Positions 8,154 to 15,382 of a DNA stretch of 40,957 nt are shown in pieces. Position numbers and translations under genes: made by a program. Where the stretch lies: assembly GCA_030625085.1 (NCBI GenBank), contig DAOURK010000027.1, forward strand, positions 1-40,957, read 5' to 3'. Under the pieces are notes generated by a model. That model was not told where the DNA came from and searched no databases. It saw only the letters and a program-made list of their open reading frames with translations. The stretch comes from Pseudomonadota bacterium. Lineage in GTDB: Bacteria > SZUA-182 > DTGQ01. Numbering within the stretch: the stretch's first letter is position 1; each line of letters opens with the position of its first letter.

Positions 8154-9888
8154 TCTTACCTTCGCCTGTAGTCCAATTCACTATTACTCATCAGACAAAA
8201 AGGCCTCTCCTTCTCATTTAGTTGTTCTCCATACTAATGATACTCATGGACATCCGCTGAAATTTTTCCATTATCCCGCACCAGATGTTGGGGGGCTTCC
8301 TGCAAGAGCTACCCTGGTTGAGCATATAAGGAGAGAAAATGACAATGTCTTACTATTAGACGCTGGAGATCTCAACACCGGCCTGGCGGAATCAAATCTT
8401 TTTAAGGCTAAACCAGACCTGATAGGATACAATTATATTGGCTATGATGCCATGGTTTTAGGAAATCATGAATTTGATAATCCACCCGCTGTCTTGAAAA
8501 AGCAGATGGAGTTCGCTCATTTTCCCTTCCTCTCCGCCAATGTAAAAACAAAAGATGGGGAATACTTAGCTGAGCCTTATATCATTAAAGAATTTGATGA
8601 TTTTATAGTGGCCATCTTTGGCCTTACCACCAAAGAAACGGAAATAATCGGGGACCCTGAGCACATAAAAGATATTGTCTTTGAAGATGAAATTAAGGTG
8701 GCTAACAGGCTGGTGCCGGAATTACAAAAAAAGGCTGATATCATTATCGCCCTTGTTCATATGGGCATTTATGAATCTTCAGAAAGGGGCTCACAAAGAT
8801 TGGCTTCAAAAGTAAGTGGTATTGATCTCATCATTGATGGACATACTCATACGATGCTTGAGCGGCCGGTTTTTGTAGAAACTCCCGATTCAGATCATCC
8901 AACGGCAATAGTTCAGGCCTGGCAATGGGGGCTTGTGCTTGGAAGAGTTGATCTGTGGATTAAAAATAAAAAGATTATTGATATCACCTTTGAGGCTATA
9001 CCTATTAATCTTAAAAAAGTGGAAGAAGAATCGGGCGGCACCCAAATATATCAATTTCTAGGTGAACCAATTAATGAAGATGACGCACTCTTATCACTGC
9101 TGCAACCATATAAAGAGAAAGCTGAAGAAGTATTATCAGAAACGATAGGTCATTCTGAAGGGATGTTTGATAATACATACACCAGGGAGAGGGAAACTGC
9201 GCTCGGAGATATCATAGCTGATTCTATGCTGTGGTATACAAAAAATTCAGGGACTGATTTTGCGATTCTAAACGGAGGAGGCATAAAGACAGATCTTCAA
9301 GAGGGACCAGTTACCAGAAAAATAGTCTATGAGTTGCTCCCTTTTGATAATTCACTGGTTGTGGTAACTTTACGCGGCACTGATGTTCAAGCCCTTTTTG
9401 CTCACATAGCCGGTATATCACAAGGCGAAGGGGCTTTCCCTCAAATATCGGAAGGCTTATATTTTACCATAAACCGCAGAGCGAAAAAATGTGAACATAT
9501 TTTCATACATGGGCATCCTCTTGATCCAAAAAAAAATTATAAAATTGTTACGAATTCCTATTTATCCAAAGGTGGAGACGGCTATAAAATATTCTTAAAG
9601 GCTATCGATACCTATGATACCTCTGTTTTTCAACAGGAAGCTTTCATTGAATATATTGCCCATCTTGGAGGGAGCATTAAACCTCAAGTAAAAGGAAGAA
9701 TACGCATTACCTGCGGCAATCAGCACAGCACCCTGGCATCGGAAAAACTGACTTCACGTTTTTTGCCAAACAGCAATATTCCGCTGATGGTCGGAACCAA
9801 TCATTCTTGCACCCGCGTGAGCAGTTTCAGTGTAAGCAGTTCTTTCTCATTCAAGTCGCACCCGTCTTTAAAAAAATTCTTGCCGTGA
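8035..9888 (+). CDS. 5'-nucleotidase / UshA-like metallophosphoesterase, exported, with an acquired C-terminal tail
   Basis: Hydrolyses nucleotides or related phosphate esters outside the cytoplasm. After the export segment FVFPLTFLFITLTFAC comes the metallophosphatase domain with its metal-ligand motifs HTNDTHGH, DAGDLN, GNHEFD, LVHMG and DGHTHT. The 5_nucleotid_C domain follows, with LGDIIADSM, NGGGIKTDL, LPFDNSLVV and SKGGDGYKI. The Cys could be a lipoprotein site but the lipobox is poor. ATG 8035 has AGGAGGT 12 bases upstream; the first ~20 codons lack signal-peptide character and the true start is uncertain. Family proteins normally end around KGRIRI, reached here at about residue 560. 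The last ~55 residues are encoded by sequence antisense to a broken AlbA_2-type gene and are probably not native. Confidence 0.88.
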   Translation: MIIPMLIAIGNLRSETTLLPRAFRRNIKKFVFPLTFLFITLTFACSPIHYYSSDKKASPSHLVVLHTNDTHGHPLKFFHYPAPDVGGLPARATLVEHIRRENDNVLLLDAGDLNTGLAESNLFKAKPDLIGYNYIGYDAMVLGNHEFDNPPAVLKKQMEFAHFPFLSANVKTKDGEYLAEPYIIKEFDDFIVAIFGLTTKETEIIGDPEHIKDIVFEDEIKVANRLVPELQKKADIIIALVHMGIYESSERGSQRLASKVSGIDLIIDGHTHTMLERPVFVETPDSDHPTAIVQAWQWGLVLGRVDLWIKNKKIIDITFEAIPINLKKVEEESGGTQIYQFLGEPINEDDALLSLLQPYKEKAEEVLSETIGHSEGMFDNTYTRERETALGDIIADSMLWYTKNSGTDFAILNGGGIKTDLQEGPVTRKIVYELLPFDNSLVVVTLRGTDVQALFAHIAGISQGEGAFPQISEGLYFTINRRAKKCEHIFIHGHPLDPKKNYKIVTNSYLSKGGDGYKIFLKAIDTYDTSVFQQEAFIEYIAHLGGSIKPQVKGRIRITCGNQHSTLASEKLTSRFLPNSNIPLMVGTNHSCTRVSSFSVSSSFSFKSHPSLKKFLP

Positions 9889-9989
9889 TGTCAAGTGAAT
9901 CCTCAGTCAAATCAGGTAGGGGCAATTCGTCAAAAACAGTCCCGGCAGCAGAGCGTTTTAACTCTTCGATAAGCACCCGGCCTGCCTTT
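9723..9989 (-). pseudogene. Fragment of an AlbA_2 (Schlafen-like ATP-binding) transcriptional-regulator-type protein
   Basis: The minus strand reads AGRVLIEELKRSAAGTVFDE then LPLPDLTEDSLD. After a one-base shift it continues LNEKELLTLKLLTRVQE, and past a TGA it reads LVPTISGILLFGKKREVSF. This order (ELxRxAxxxSFDExPxPxL ... LTxxGxLLFGK) is characteristic of AlbA_2-domain proteins. At least one frameshift and one stop break it, and both ends are missing. It is fused upstream to the cas1 scrap, so the junction is a recombination scar. Confidence 0.6.
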
Positions 9990-10070
9990 CTGATAGTAAC
10001 CAAGATATGGGTCAAACCCCAAACCATCAAGAAGGGAGGAAATTTTATTAAAAATCATTGTATAGCTTAA
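9990..10070 (-). pseudogene. cas1: Internal fragment of cas1 (CRISPR integrase)
   Basis: Twenty-seven codons read LSYTMIFNKISSLLDGLGFD followed by PYLGYYQ. The combination of an NxxxSYxxxxNxI-type helix and GLDPYLGYxH is a hallmark of Cas1. Nothing else of the ~320-residue protein is present: downstream the frame passes into the AlbA_2 fragment, upstream into the csx3-like remnant. It lies on the same strand as, and downstream of, the Csm operon, where an adaptation module could once have been. No cas2 was seen. Confidence 0.65.
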
Positions 10071-10331
10071 GGAAAGAAGGGCATTTGCCGAATAGCTGCT
10101 TCTACATTATTGATCCTGGCTTTCAGGGTGTTGATTTCAGGCTGTAAGTCAATTTCCCGGCCTTGCCGTGCAGGGCATGGGTCACGGCTAAATAGTGCCA
10201 CACAGGGGCTTTGCGGTTAGAATAACCTCATTGCCCTCTCCTGCCCTATCCAAGGCTTTATTGATATAATGGGGCAAATCAGCCAATTTAGCATTGTTAC
10301 TAAAAAACCCGGAAAGATCAATGGTAATCAT
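10067..10331 (-). pseudogene. Frameshifted csx3-like gene (probable cyclic oligoadenylate ring nuclease)
   Basis: ATG 10331 overlaps the TGA of the TM-CARF gene (ATGA), which indicates translational coupling. The first frame gives MITIDLSGFF... to EVILT and soon stops. Shifting by one base near 10213 continues KAPVWHYLAVTHALHGKAGK LTYS. The blocks 'sGKAPVWlY' plus 'HALHGKA..l.Y' match the Csx3 family, a ring nuclease that degrades cA4 in type III systems. A second shift is needed to reach the tail INTLKARINNVEAAIRQMPF, which does not look like Csx3. The gene is therefore broken in at least two places unless the assembly is wrong. Csx3 assignment rests on my recall of the motif, not on a search. 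Confidence 0.6.
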
Positions 10332-11269
10332 ATGCCTAATCCTTTAGTGTCCGAGGATGATAAAACAACATCATAACTGATGACCTTCCAGGGATCATTG
10401 GTTTGAACATATTGGGCTTTTATCTTCAGATTAAAGGTCATGGCCGCCCCCACTATGCTGGTTGGCTTCTGCCCGCCGGTAATATCAACCATAATATCCC
10501 TTTCTGAAAATCCCTTCCTTGCAGATTCTTGAAGCAACCTATCCATGGCTGATACTATTTCATCAAAATCCTCAAAATTATATCCTTGGAAATGGGTAAT
10601 ATCAGTTGCAGGGGATAATGGGATAAGGCGGCTGGTATGTTCTGATTTTTTGGCCAATAGGTAGAAGTTCTTCCCTTGAAGCTGCCGGTATTGTGTGCAA
10701 ATAGTAGAAAAATGGTTGATTTGGGAAATAGACTTTTTTGAGCAGATAATGGTCACTGTTTTTAAAGTATCCTCTTTTGAATGGTCCTTCTCCAAATGAT
10801 GCGCTATGGCCCGAAGCGGCATCTCCCACTGCCACCAAAAATTTTTTGCGTCTTTTCTTTTAAGGGATTCAATCTGCTGAATATCCTGATGAATATCCTC
10901 TGAAAGGGTTATCCATTCAGGAACACCCCCGGTTTTTCCTAAATCAGGGGGAAGATTTGAGAGAAACAATACCAGGTGCTTTCTTTTGTCTGTGGCCTGT
11001 TTTAGTCTCCTGGTGCGGGGAGGAAAGAATTCTCTTCTATTCCTGATGAGCAAATAAACCATAATTGTAAAAAAAAGGACATAGCCAAACCGCAATGGCG
11101 AAAAGCGCCCCCATTCACCGGTTATCCAAGCATCACCAGCCAGCCACACATCAATAGTGGCCATAATGGCCTCTGCAGCAAAATTAACACTGAGGGCAGT
11201 AAGCGCGGCAATAAGCCACGGCCGCCATTCGCGTAAGTTTAGCCGTCTACTTTTTCTCTTTTTGTTCAC
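10328..11269 (-). CDS. Membrane-anchored CARF-domain protein (TM-CARF, candidate type III CRISPR effector)
   Basis: From GTG 11269 the protein has 313 residues. After a very basic start (KKRKSRR) come two predicted membrane helices, at about 17-39 (WLIAALTALSVNFAAEAIMA) and 60-78 (FGYVLFFTIMVYLLI). A cytoplasmic CARF domain follows from about residue 97 (HLVLFLSNLP) with the ligand-loop motif VDITGGQKP at about 261-269. No nuclease motif was found. Known TM-CARF proteins such as Cam1 bind cyclic tetra-adenylate and disturb the membrane, so I infer a similar abortive-infection role. The longer open frame reaching 11395 lies inside the upstream CARF gene and is unlikely to be used. With GTG the two genes overlap by 23 bp. 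Confidence 0.8.
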   Translation of the reverse strand: MNKKRKSRRLNLREWRPWLIAALTALSVNFAAEAIMATIDVWLAGDAWITGEWGRFSPLRFGYVLFFTIMVYLLIRNRREFFPPRTRRLKQATDKRKHLVLFLSNLPPDLGKTGGVPEWITLSEDIHQDIQQIESLKRKDAKNFWWQWEMPLRAIAHHLEKDHSKEDTLKTVTIICSKKSISQINHFSTICTQYRQLQGKNFYLLAKKSEHTSRLIPLSPATDITHFQGYNFEDFDEIVSAMDRLLQESARKGFSERDIMVDITGGQKPTSIVGAAMTFNLKIKAQYVQTNDPWKVISYDVVLSSSDTKGLGI

Positions 11270-12209
11270 GGCGCTTCTTTTTTCGGCTTTTCGGCTTTCG
11301 CCAAACAACTTCAAAGGGGCTGGGTTGTTCTGTAAATTCCTCTGTTTTCTCCCAATGAAGTAAAGCCTTAAACAGGGGGGACTGAATGTGCTCAAGAATT
11401 TTCAGGCCGTATTCGGATAGTTCATTCTTGTGGCCGTCACGCACAATTTCACGCCCATCCATGCGGTTGAGATACCTTATTTTAAAATCCTGCAGGTCAA
11501 GATCATTAAATGAACTCACTTTTTTCAGTCTGCTCAAGCATTCTATATCTTCACACCACTCTTTTTTTTCAGCAAGAGTTTCTAAAACCTTATAATGGCT
11601 TGCGTCAAAATTTGTTTTCACAAAGGGGATTTCTCTCCAATCAAAAATTGTATTATCTAGGCTTGGCGGCTGAAGATAGTTACCATAATCTTCAACATCC
11701 GATAAAAACGTATAGTAAAGCCTGGCAATTCTTCCGCTTAAAAAAGCCACTTCCAGTAAGGCTGTATTGAGAATATTAGTGCCCCCGGTAAGATTGGCCC
11801 AGATATGTTTTCCCGCGTTTTGATGTGATAAATTCAATACAACCTCGGCAATTTTTTTAAAACAATCATTGTAATCATTGGGATTAACAACACATACTGA
11901 AAGGTCCCCTTTCTCAGGGATAATATCAATGAGTTCCTTTTCAATAAATTTTTTGGCCGCGGTAATTACATTGTAGTTTTCCCAGGGAGGGCCTGATTCG
12001 TTTATAGTTCCATATTGATTATTATGGCACTCTTTAACAGATGCAGCCCCATCAAATATTTCAAAGGATGTAAAGAGGATAACCGACTCAATAATGGAGC
12101 CCTTAACATCCGAAAAGGCCGCATTATCCTTATTATGCTTAAGATAAGATAAAGCCGAGGTTACTGCACCCGGCCTTTTCCCGATAGAAGCAAGATGAAC
12201 AACCCCCAT
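11247..12209 (-). CDS. CARF-domain protein with C-terminal winged-helix-like region
   Basis: A 320-residue protein with start ATG 12209, chosen because AAAGGTGA lies six bases upstream; a GTG nine bases earlier is the alternative. The N-terminal half is a CARF domain: GVVHLASIGKRPGAV at the start and the ligand loop HIWANLTGGTN at 135-145. The C-terminal half includes LNRMDGREIVRDG ... ELSEYGLKILEH, the spacing of a winged helix-turn-helix. The last 20 residues are very basic. It may be a cyclic-oligoadenylate-responsive regulator of the CRISPR locus (Csa3-like in layout), or another effector. No HEPN RxxxxH motif was seen. It lies immediately downstream of the array and overlaps the TM-CARF gene. 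Confidence 0.8.
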   Translation of the reverse strand: MGVVHLASIGKRPGAVTSALSYLKHNKDNAAFSDVKGSIIESVILFTSFEIFDGAASVKECHNNQYGTINESGPPWENYNVITAAKKFIEKELIDIIPEKGDLSVCVVNPNDYNDCFKKIAEVVLNLSHQNAGKHIWANLTGGTNILNTALLEVAFLSGRIARLYYTFLSDVEDYGNYLQPPSLDNTIFDWREIPFVKTNFDASHYKVLETLAEKKEWCEDIECLSRLKKVSSFNDLDLQDFKIRYLNRMDGREIVRDGHKNELSEYGLKILEHIQSPLFKALLHWEKTEEFTEQPSPFEVVWRKPKSRKKKRREQKEKK

Positions 12210-12234
12210 TAATATCACCTTTCAGTTTGTTCAT

Positions 12235-12271
12235 AACCTAAAAAATTTTTCATCAAGTCTTTTTGTTGAAA
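12235..12271 (-). repeat. Degenerate fossil CRISPR repeat at the trailer end
   Basis: TTCATCAAGTCT at 12249-12260 matches the core of the CRISPR repeat. Aligning on it gives a 37-bp segment with about 20 matches to consensus. The gap to the first good repeat is 38 bp, exactly a spacer length. This makes it a 21st, decayed repeat rather than chance. Confidence 0.6.
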
Positions 12272-12309
12272 ACCAACACTTTTGCAAGCCATTCGTTTTG
12301 ACTGTCGAA

Positions 12310-13811
12310 GCCGCAATCCCTTATTCATCAGGTCTCTGTTTCCGACAGTATAAGAAAGATCCTAAACTAGCTGTTCAAGTAGCTAAAGCGTCTCAATCCC
12401 TTATTCATCAGGTCTCTGTTTTCGATTTTTGTTTTTAGCCTTTTTCTAACCATCCAATATGCAATAGAGTCTCAATCCCTTATTAATCAGGTCTCTGTTT
12501 CCGACTTATAAGGAAATTTACTCTTCGCAACCAACGCTGTTTGAGGTCGCAATCCCTTATTCATCAGGTCTCTGTTTCCTACTATACTTGTTGGTCCTTA
12601 TGGCTGTATGCCGACCAAGATGTCGCAATCCCTTATTCATCAAGTCTATGTTCCCGACATTTCCTCATGATTGTGTAATGACAGCCATGCATGGGCCTCA
12701 ATCCCTTATTCATCAGGTCTCTGTTTCCGACGAAAAATAATGAGATTGTCATCATATTTTAAAATTTACGTCGCAATCCCTTATTCATCAGGTCTCTGTT
12801 TCCGACTTTTATAAAAATAGATGCTGTGACTTGAGGCGAGAAATTATTGAGTCGCAATCCCTTATTCATCAGGTCTCTGTTTCCGACGCTTTACTTGAAG
12901 CATTGGTAAAAGAAGTTTGGCAGTGAGTCGCAATCCCTTATTCATCAGGTCTCTGTTTCCGACTTTCAAGAAATATATGAAAGCGCAATGAAAGGATGCC
13001 ATCATTCGTCGCAATCCCTTATTCATCAGGTCTCTGTTTCCGATCCATTATTACGATCGATCAGAACATTGGTTTGCTAATCTGTCTCAATCCCTTATTC
13101 ATCAGGTCTCTGTTTCCGACGGCAAAACCGATGACGTTCCGGTCGGAGATGTTTTGTATCAGACGTCGCAATCCCTTATTCATCAGGTCTCTGTTTTCGA
13201 CTTAATAGACTATGACTATGTTAAGAACGCAATTCGGTGAGTCGCAATCCCTTATTCATCAGGTCTCTGTTTCTGACAAAATCGGAATTATGGTTTTTAA
13301 AGGTCTCGGTTATTACGTGTCTCAATCCCATATTCATCAGGTCTCTGTTTCCGACAAACTTCTTTCAGCCCGCATGGATGTTGCTGAGACCAAGTCGCAA
13401 TCCCTTATTCATCAGGTCTCTGTTTCTGACATACACGCTCGATCAAACCAAATTAATCGATTCGCAAATTAAAGTCGCAATCCCTTATTCATCAGGTCTC
13501 TGTTTCTGACACTTGATTTACTAATCATTAAAATAAAAGGTTCTGAGGTCGCAATCCCTTATTCATCAGGTCTCTGTTTCTGACTGCAAAGACTGTCCTG
13601 GTCGTCTTCTTTTGGGTAAGCAAGGAGTCGCAATCCCTTATTCATCAGGTCTCTGTTTCTGACTCCGTAATTGTCAATATAAAATTAATCCGCATATCCA
13701 CGTCGCAATCCCTTATTCATCAGGTCTCTGTTTCTGACAGTAAAAGAAAGAAAACATAGAGGATTTATGATTGAGTCGCAATCCCTTATTCATCAGGTCT
13801 CTGTTTCTGAC
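12310..13811 (-). CRISPR. CRISPR array, 20 repeats of 37 bp and 19 spacers (36-44 bp)
   Basis: On the plus strand the repeat begins GTCGCAATCCC, has core TTATTCATCAGGTCTCTG and ends TTTCCGAC; the ends GTCG/CGAC are complementary. Repeat starts: 12310, 12390, 12469, 12546, 12622, 12695, 12770, 12851, 12927, 13008, 13084, 13165, 13241, 13319, 13394, 13474, 13548, 13627, 13702, 13775. I infer transcription from the minus strand. There the repeat ends GGGATTGCGAC, parallel to the usual ...GGGATTGAAAC, giving the 8-nt crRNA handle ATTGCGAC. The degenerate copies (4, 5, 6) lie at the low-coordinate end, as expected for the trailer. The cas genes are also on this strand. Repeats 13 and 15-20 read TTCTGAC instead of TTCCGAC. 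Small ORFs through the array are not genes. Confidence 0.99.
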
Positions 13812-14147
13812 AGCCGCCTTTTTTGGAGCAATAAATACAGGCAGTTAGATATGCATTTTCTGTAACCTATCTTTTTTGATCCCATAACGTTCATTTTTCT
13901 TCTCTTGATTTTTATTTGAAAGCCAATTTTTGCTAATAAAAACATATGGTTCCAATTTTTCTGTAACCACCCCCCTTTTTCGGATTTTTTTTATTTTCGT
14001 TTATAAGCTAAATAATATAAATATTTTCTATTTTGATTATGCATCCTTGCCAATAGCTAATTTTATAATACTATACTACATATTAATCGAAAAAAATATA
14101 CGTAAATTTTCATATATCTCCTTTCGGCATACTTTCTGAATAATTTT
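13812..14147 (-). promoter_or_regulatory. AT-rich CRISPR leader between csm5 and the array
   Basis: 336 bp of AT-rich DNA next to the most uniform end of the array, the expected leader position for minus-strand transcription. The 12-mer TTTTCTGTAACC occurs twice, at 13856-13867 and 13957-13968, 101 bp apart. A minus-strand TATAGTATTATAAAAT near 14054-14070 could hold a -10 box, but no clear -35 was found. Confidence 0.65.
14063..14113 (-). other. Start of a truncated gene or short leader peptide (16 codons) behind csm5
   Basis: AAAGGAG (minus strand, complement of 14118-14124) lies four bases before ATG 14113. The frame MKIYVYFFRLICSIVL then stops. A strong ribosome-binding site with so short an ORF, 34 bp after csm5, suggests the 5' end of a lost operon member cut off when the leader-array was joined, or a leader peptide. 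It is too short to assign. Confidence 0.3.
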
Positions 14148-15380
14148 TCAACCAGCTTCAATCTTCACCCAGCCAAGCAAGGTTACCGGGTTCTCTTGTG
14201 CATCAATTGCAATCCTTCTTGTTTTGGGAAATTTTTCAGGATTAATGTTCACTCTCGGCTTCAATAGTTTTACCCCACAGGGTATGGTTTCCTCATATAA
14301 TTGGCTGTCATCAAGTAACATTTTTAAATTTATGGTTGTTCCAAGAAAACCCTGTCCCGCGCCCAAGCGAAGGAGTGGCGCTGAAGGTTGATTTTCCCTC
14401 TCCAGGCGATCTATTTCGCCGAGTATTTGACTGTTGCCGCTAAAATATTTTTTTTCCTCCTGCAGTAAATCCTTTGCTCTCTGAAAACATGCCCTTAAAA
14501 TTCTGCCCTCGGAAAGCCAATCCTCCTTTTCTTTTAATTTCAATACATCTAAAGAAAAATTATTCAAGGTTGAAAGCTGAAACTGAAATTTTGTATCGGG
14601 CTTTATGGCCTCTAACCACATTTTCGTGTTCCGCCTGGTGCCGAGGGCCTTGGTAAGCTCTATTTTTAAACAGCCGGACTCTTTAGCACAGGTGTCGCCA
14701 ATAGTAACAAATTTTAAAAGATCACATTTGGCATCCTTTTCTTTTCCCCTGAGGAGATTTCGCTCTAAGCCCTTTTCTTCCTGTGGGCCTGCCATTTTTT
14801 TAAATTGCTTTTTCTTTTCTTTAAAGTCCAGCTCCTTACTATTCAGGGTTGACTTCAATTCAAGGTAGGCTGATTGAAGCATCTTGTATTCTTGATCCTC
14901 TTGGAGCATATCATGGAGAATTGAGGTGCGCAGGGCGCCTTTTATCTCAGAGCCGGGTATATAGGGCCGCTTCTGTATGTCCTTAAGATGGGTTTTGAAG
15001 CCGTCACGCCGTAGCCTGCAAGTACAATCAATTTGGTAGGCGGAACATTTCTGGGCAAAGTGTGCAGGGTCTTGTCGCAGTTTATTTTCGATGAACCAGC
15101 CGAGGGAAAGTTTCCCCTCTTCAAAGGATTTTTGTCTGAATAATTCGGGATTGTGTTTTCCGGCCCTTTTGGTTTGGGCAATTTCTTCTTCGATTTGGGC
15201 TGCATCGCGTAGGATTTGATTTATCCATTGCATATAATAATCCCTCTGAAGGGGGGTGAGCAGGCGAAAAAATTTACTCATATGAAGAACAGTAAGCACA
15301 TGGCCGTCTACAATATAGGAGAGGGGTTTTAGACTCTCCCCATTTCCAATGTGGACAGGGGTTAGGGTTTTTAATTTCAT
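14148..15380 (-). CDS. csm5: Csm5, type III-A RAMP subunit capping the Csm filament
   Basis: A 410-residue RAMP protein that caps the 3' side of the crRNA in the Csm complex. Visible Csm5 landmarks are LTPVHIGNGESL at residues 5-16, RPYIPGSEIKGALRTSIL, and the C-terminal glycine-rich loop LRLGAGQGFLGTT. The middle is long and rich in Lys/Glu (about 185-225), which is variable in this family. It starts two bases after the csm4 stop and is the last gene of the csm run. Confidence 0.93.
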   Translation of the reverse strand: MKLKTLTPVHIGNGESLKPLSYIVDGHVLTVLHMSKFFRLLTPLQRDYYMQWINQILRDAAQIEEEIAQTKRAGKHNPELFRQKSFEEGKLSLGWFIENKLRQDPAHFAQKCSAYQIDCTCRLRRDGFKTHLKDIQKRPYIPGSEIKGALRTSILHDMLQEDQEYKMLQSAYLELKSTLNSKELDFKEKKKQFKKMAGPQEEKGLERNLLRGKEKDAKCDLLKFVTIGDTCAKESGCLKIELTKALGTRRNTKMWLEAIKPDTKFQFQLSTLNNFSLDVLKLKEKEDWLSEGRILRACFQRAKDLLQEEKKYFSGNSQILGEIDRLERENQPSAPLLRLGAGQGFLGTTINLKMLLDDSQLYEETIPCGVKLLKPRVNINPEKFPKTRRIAIDAQENPVTLLGWVKIEAG

Positions 15381-15382
15381 TT

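Noticed and set aside
10328-11395. 355-codon reading of the TM-CARF gene starting at 11395
   Set aside because: The first 42 codons lie inside the upstream CARF gene in another frame and lack a ribosome-binding site; GTG 11269 gives a basic start followed by membrane helices.
11400-11460. Possible HEPN RNase motif (R-x6-H in REIVRDGH) in the CARF-wHTH protein
   Set aside because: The spacing and context fit a winged-helix wing better than the HEPN R-x4-6-H motif with its preceding polar residue; no second HEPN helix was seen.
12996-13509. Several ORFs of 69-90 codons with repeated S-L-I-H-Q-V-S-V-S-type peptides
   Set aside because: They are translations of the CRISPR repeats and spacers; repeat periodicity explains them fully.
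14063-14113. cas2 start (MKIYV...) behind csm5
   Set aside because: Only 16 codons, and they lack the hydrophobic beta-strand plus Asp of Cas2; cannot be assigned.
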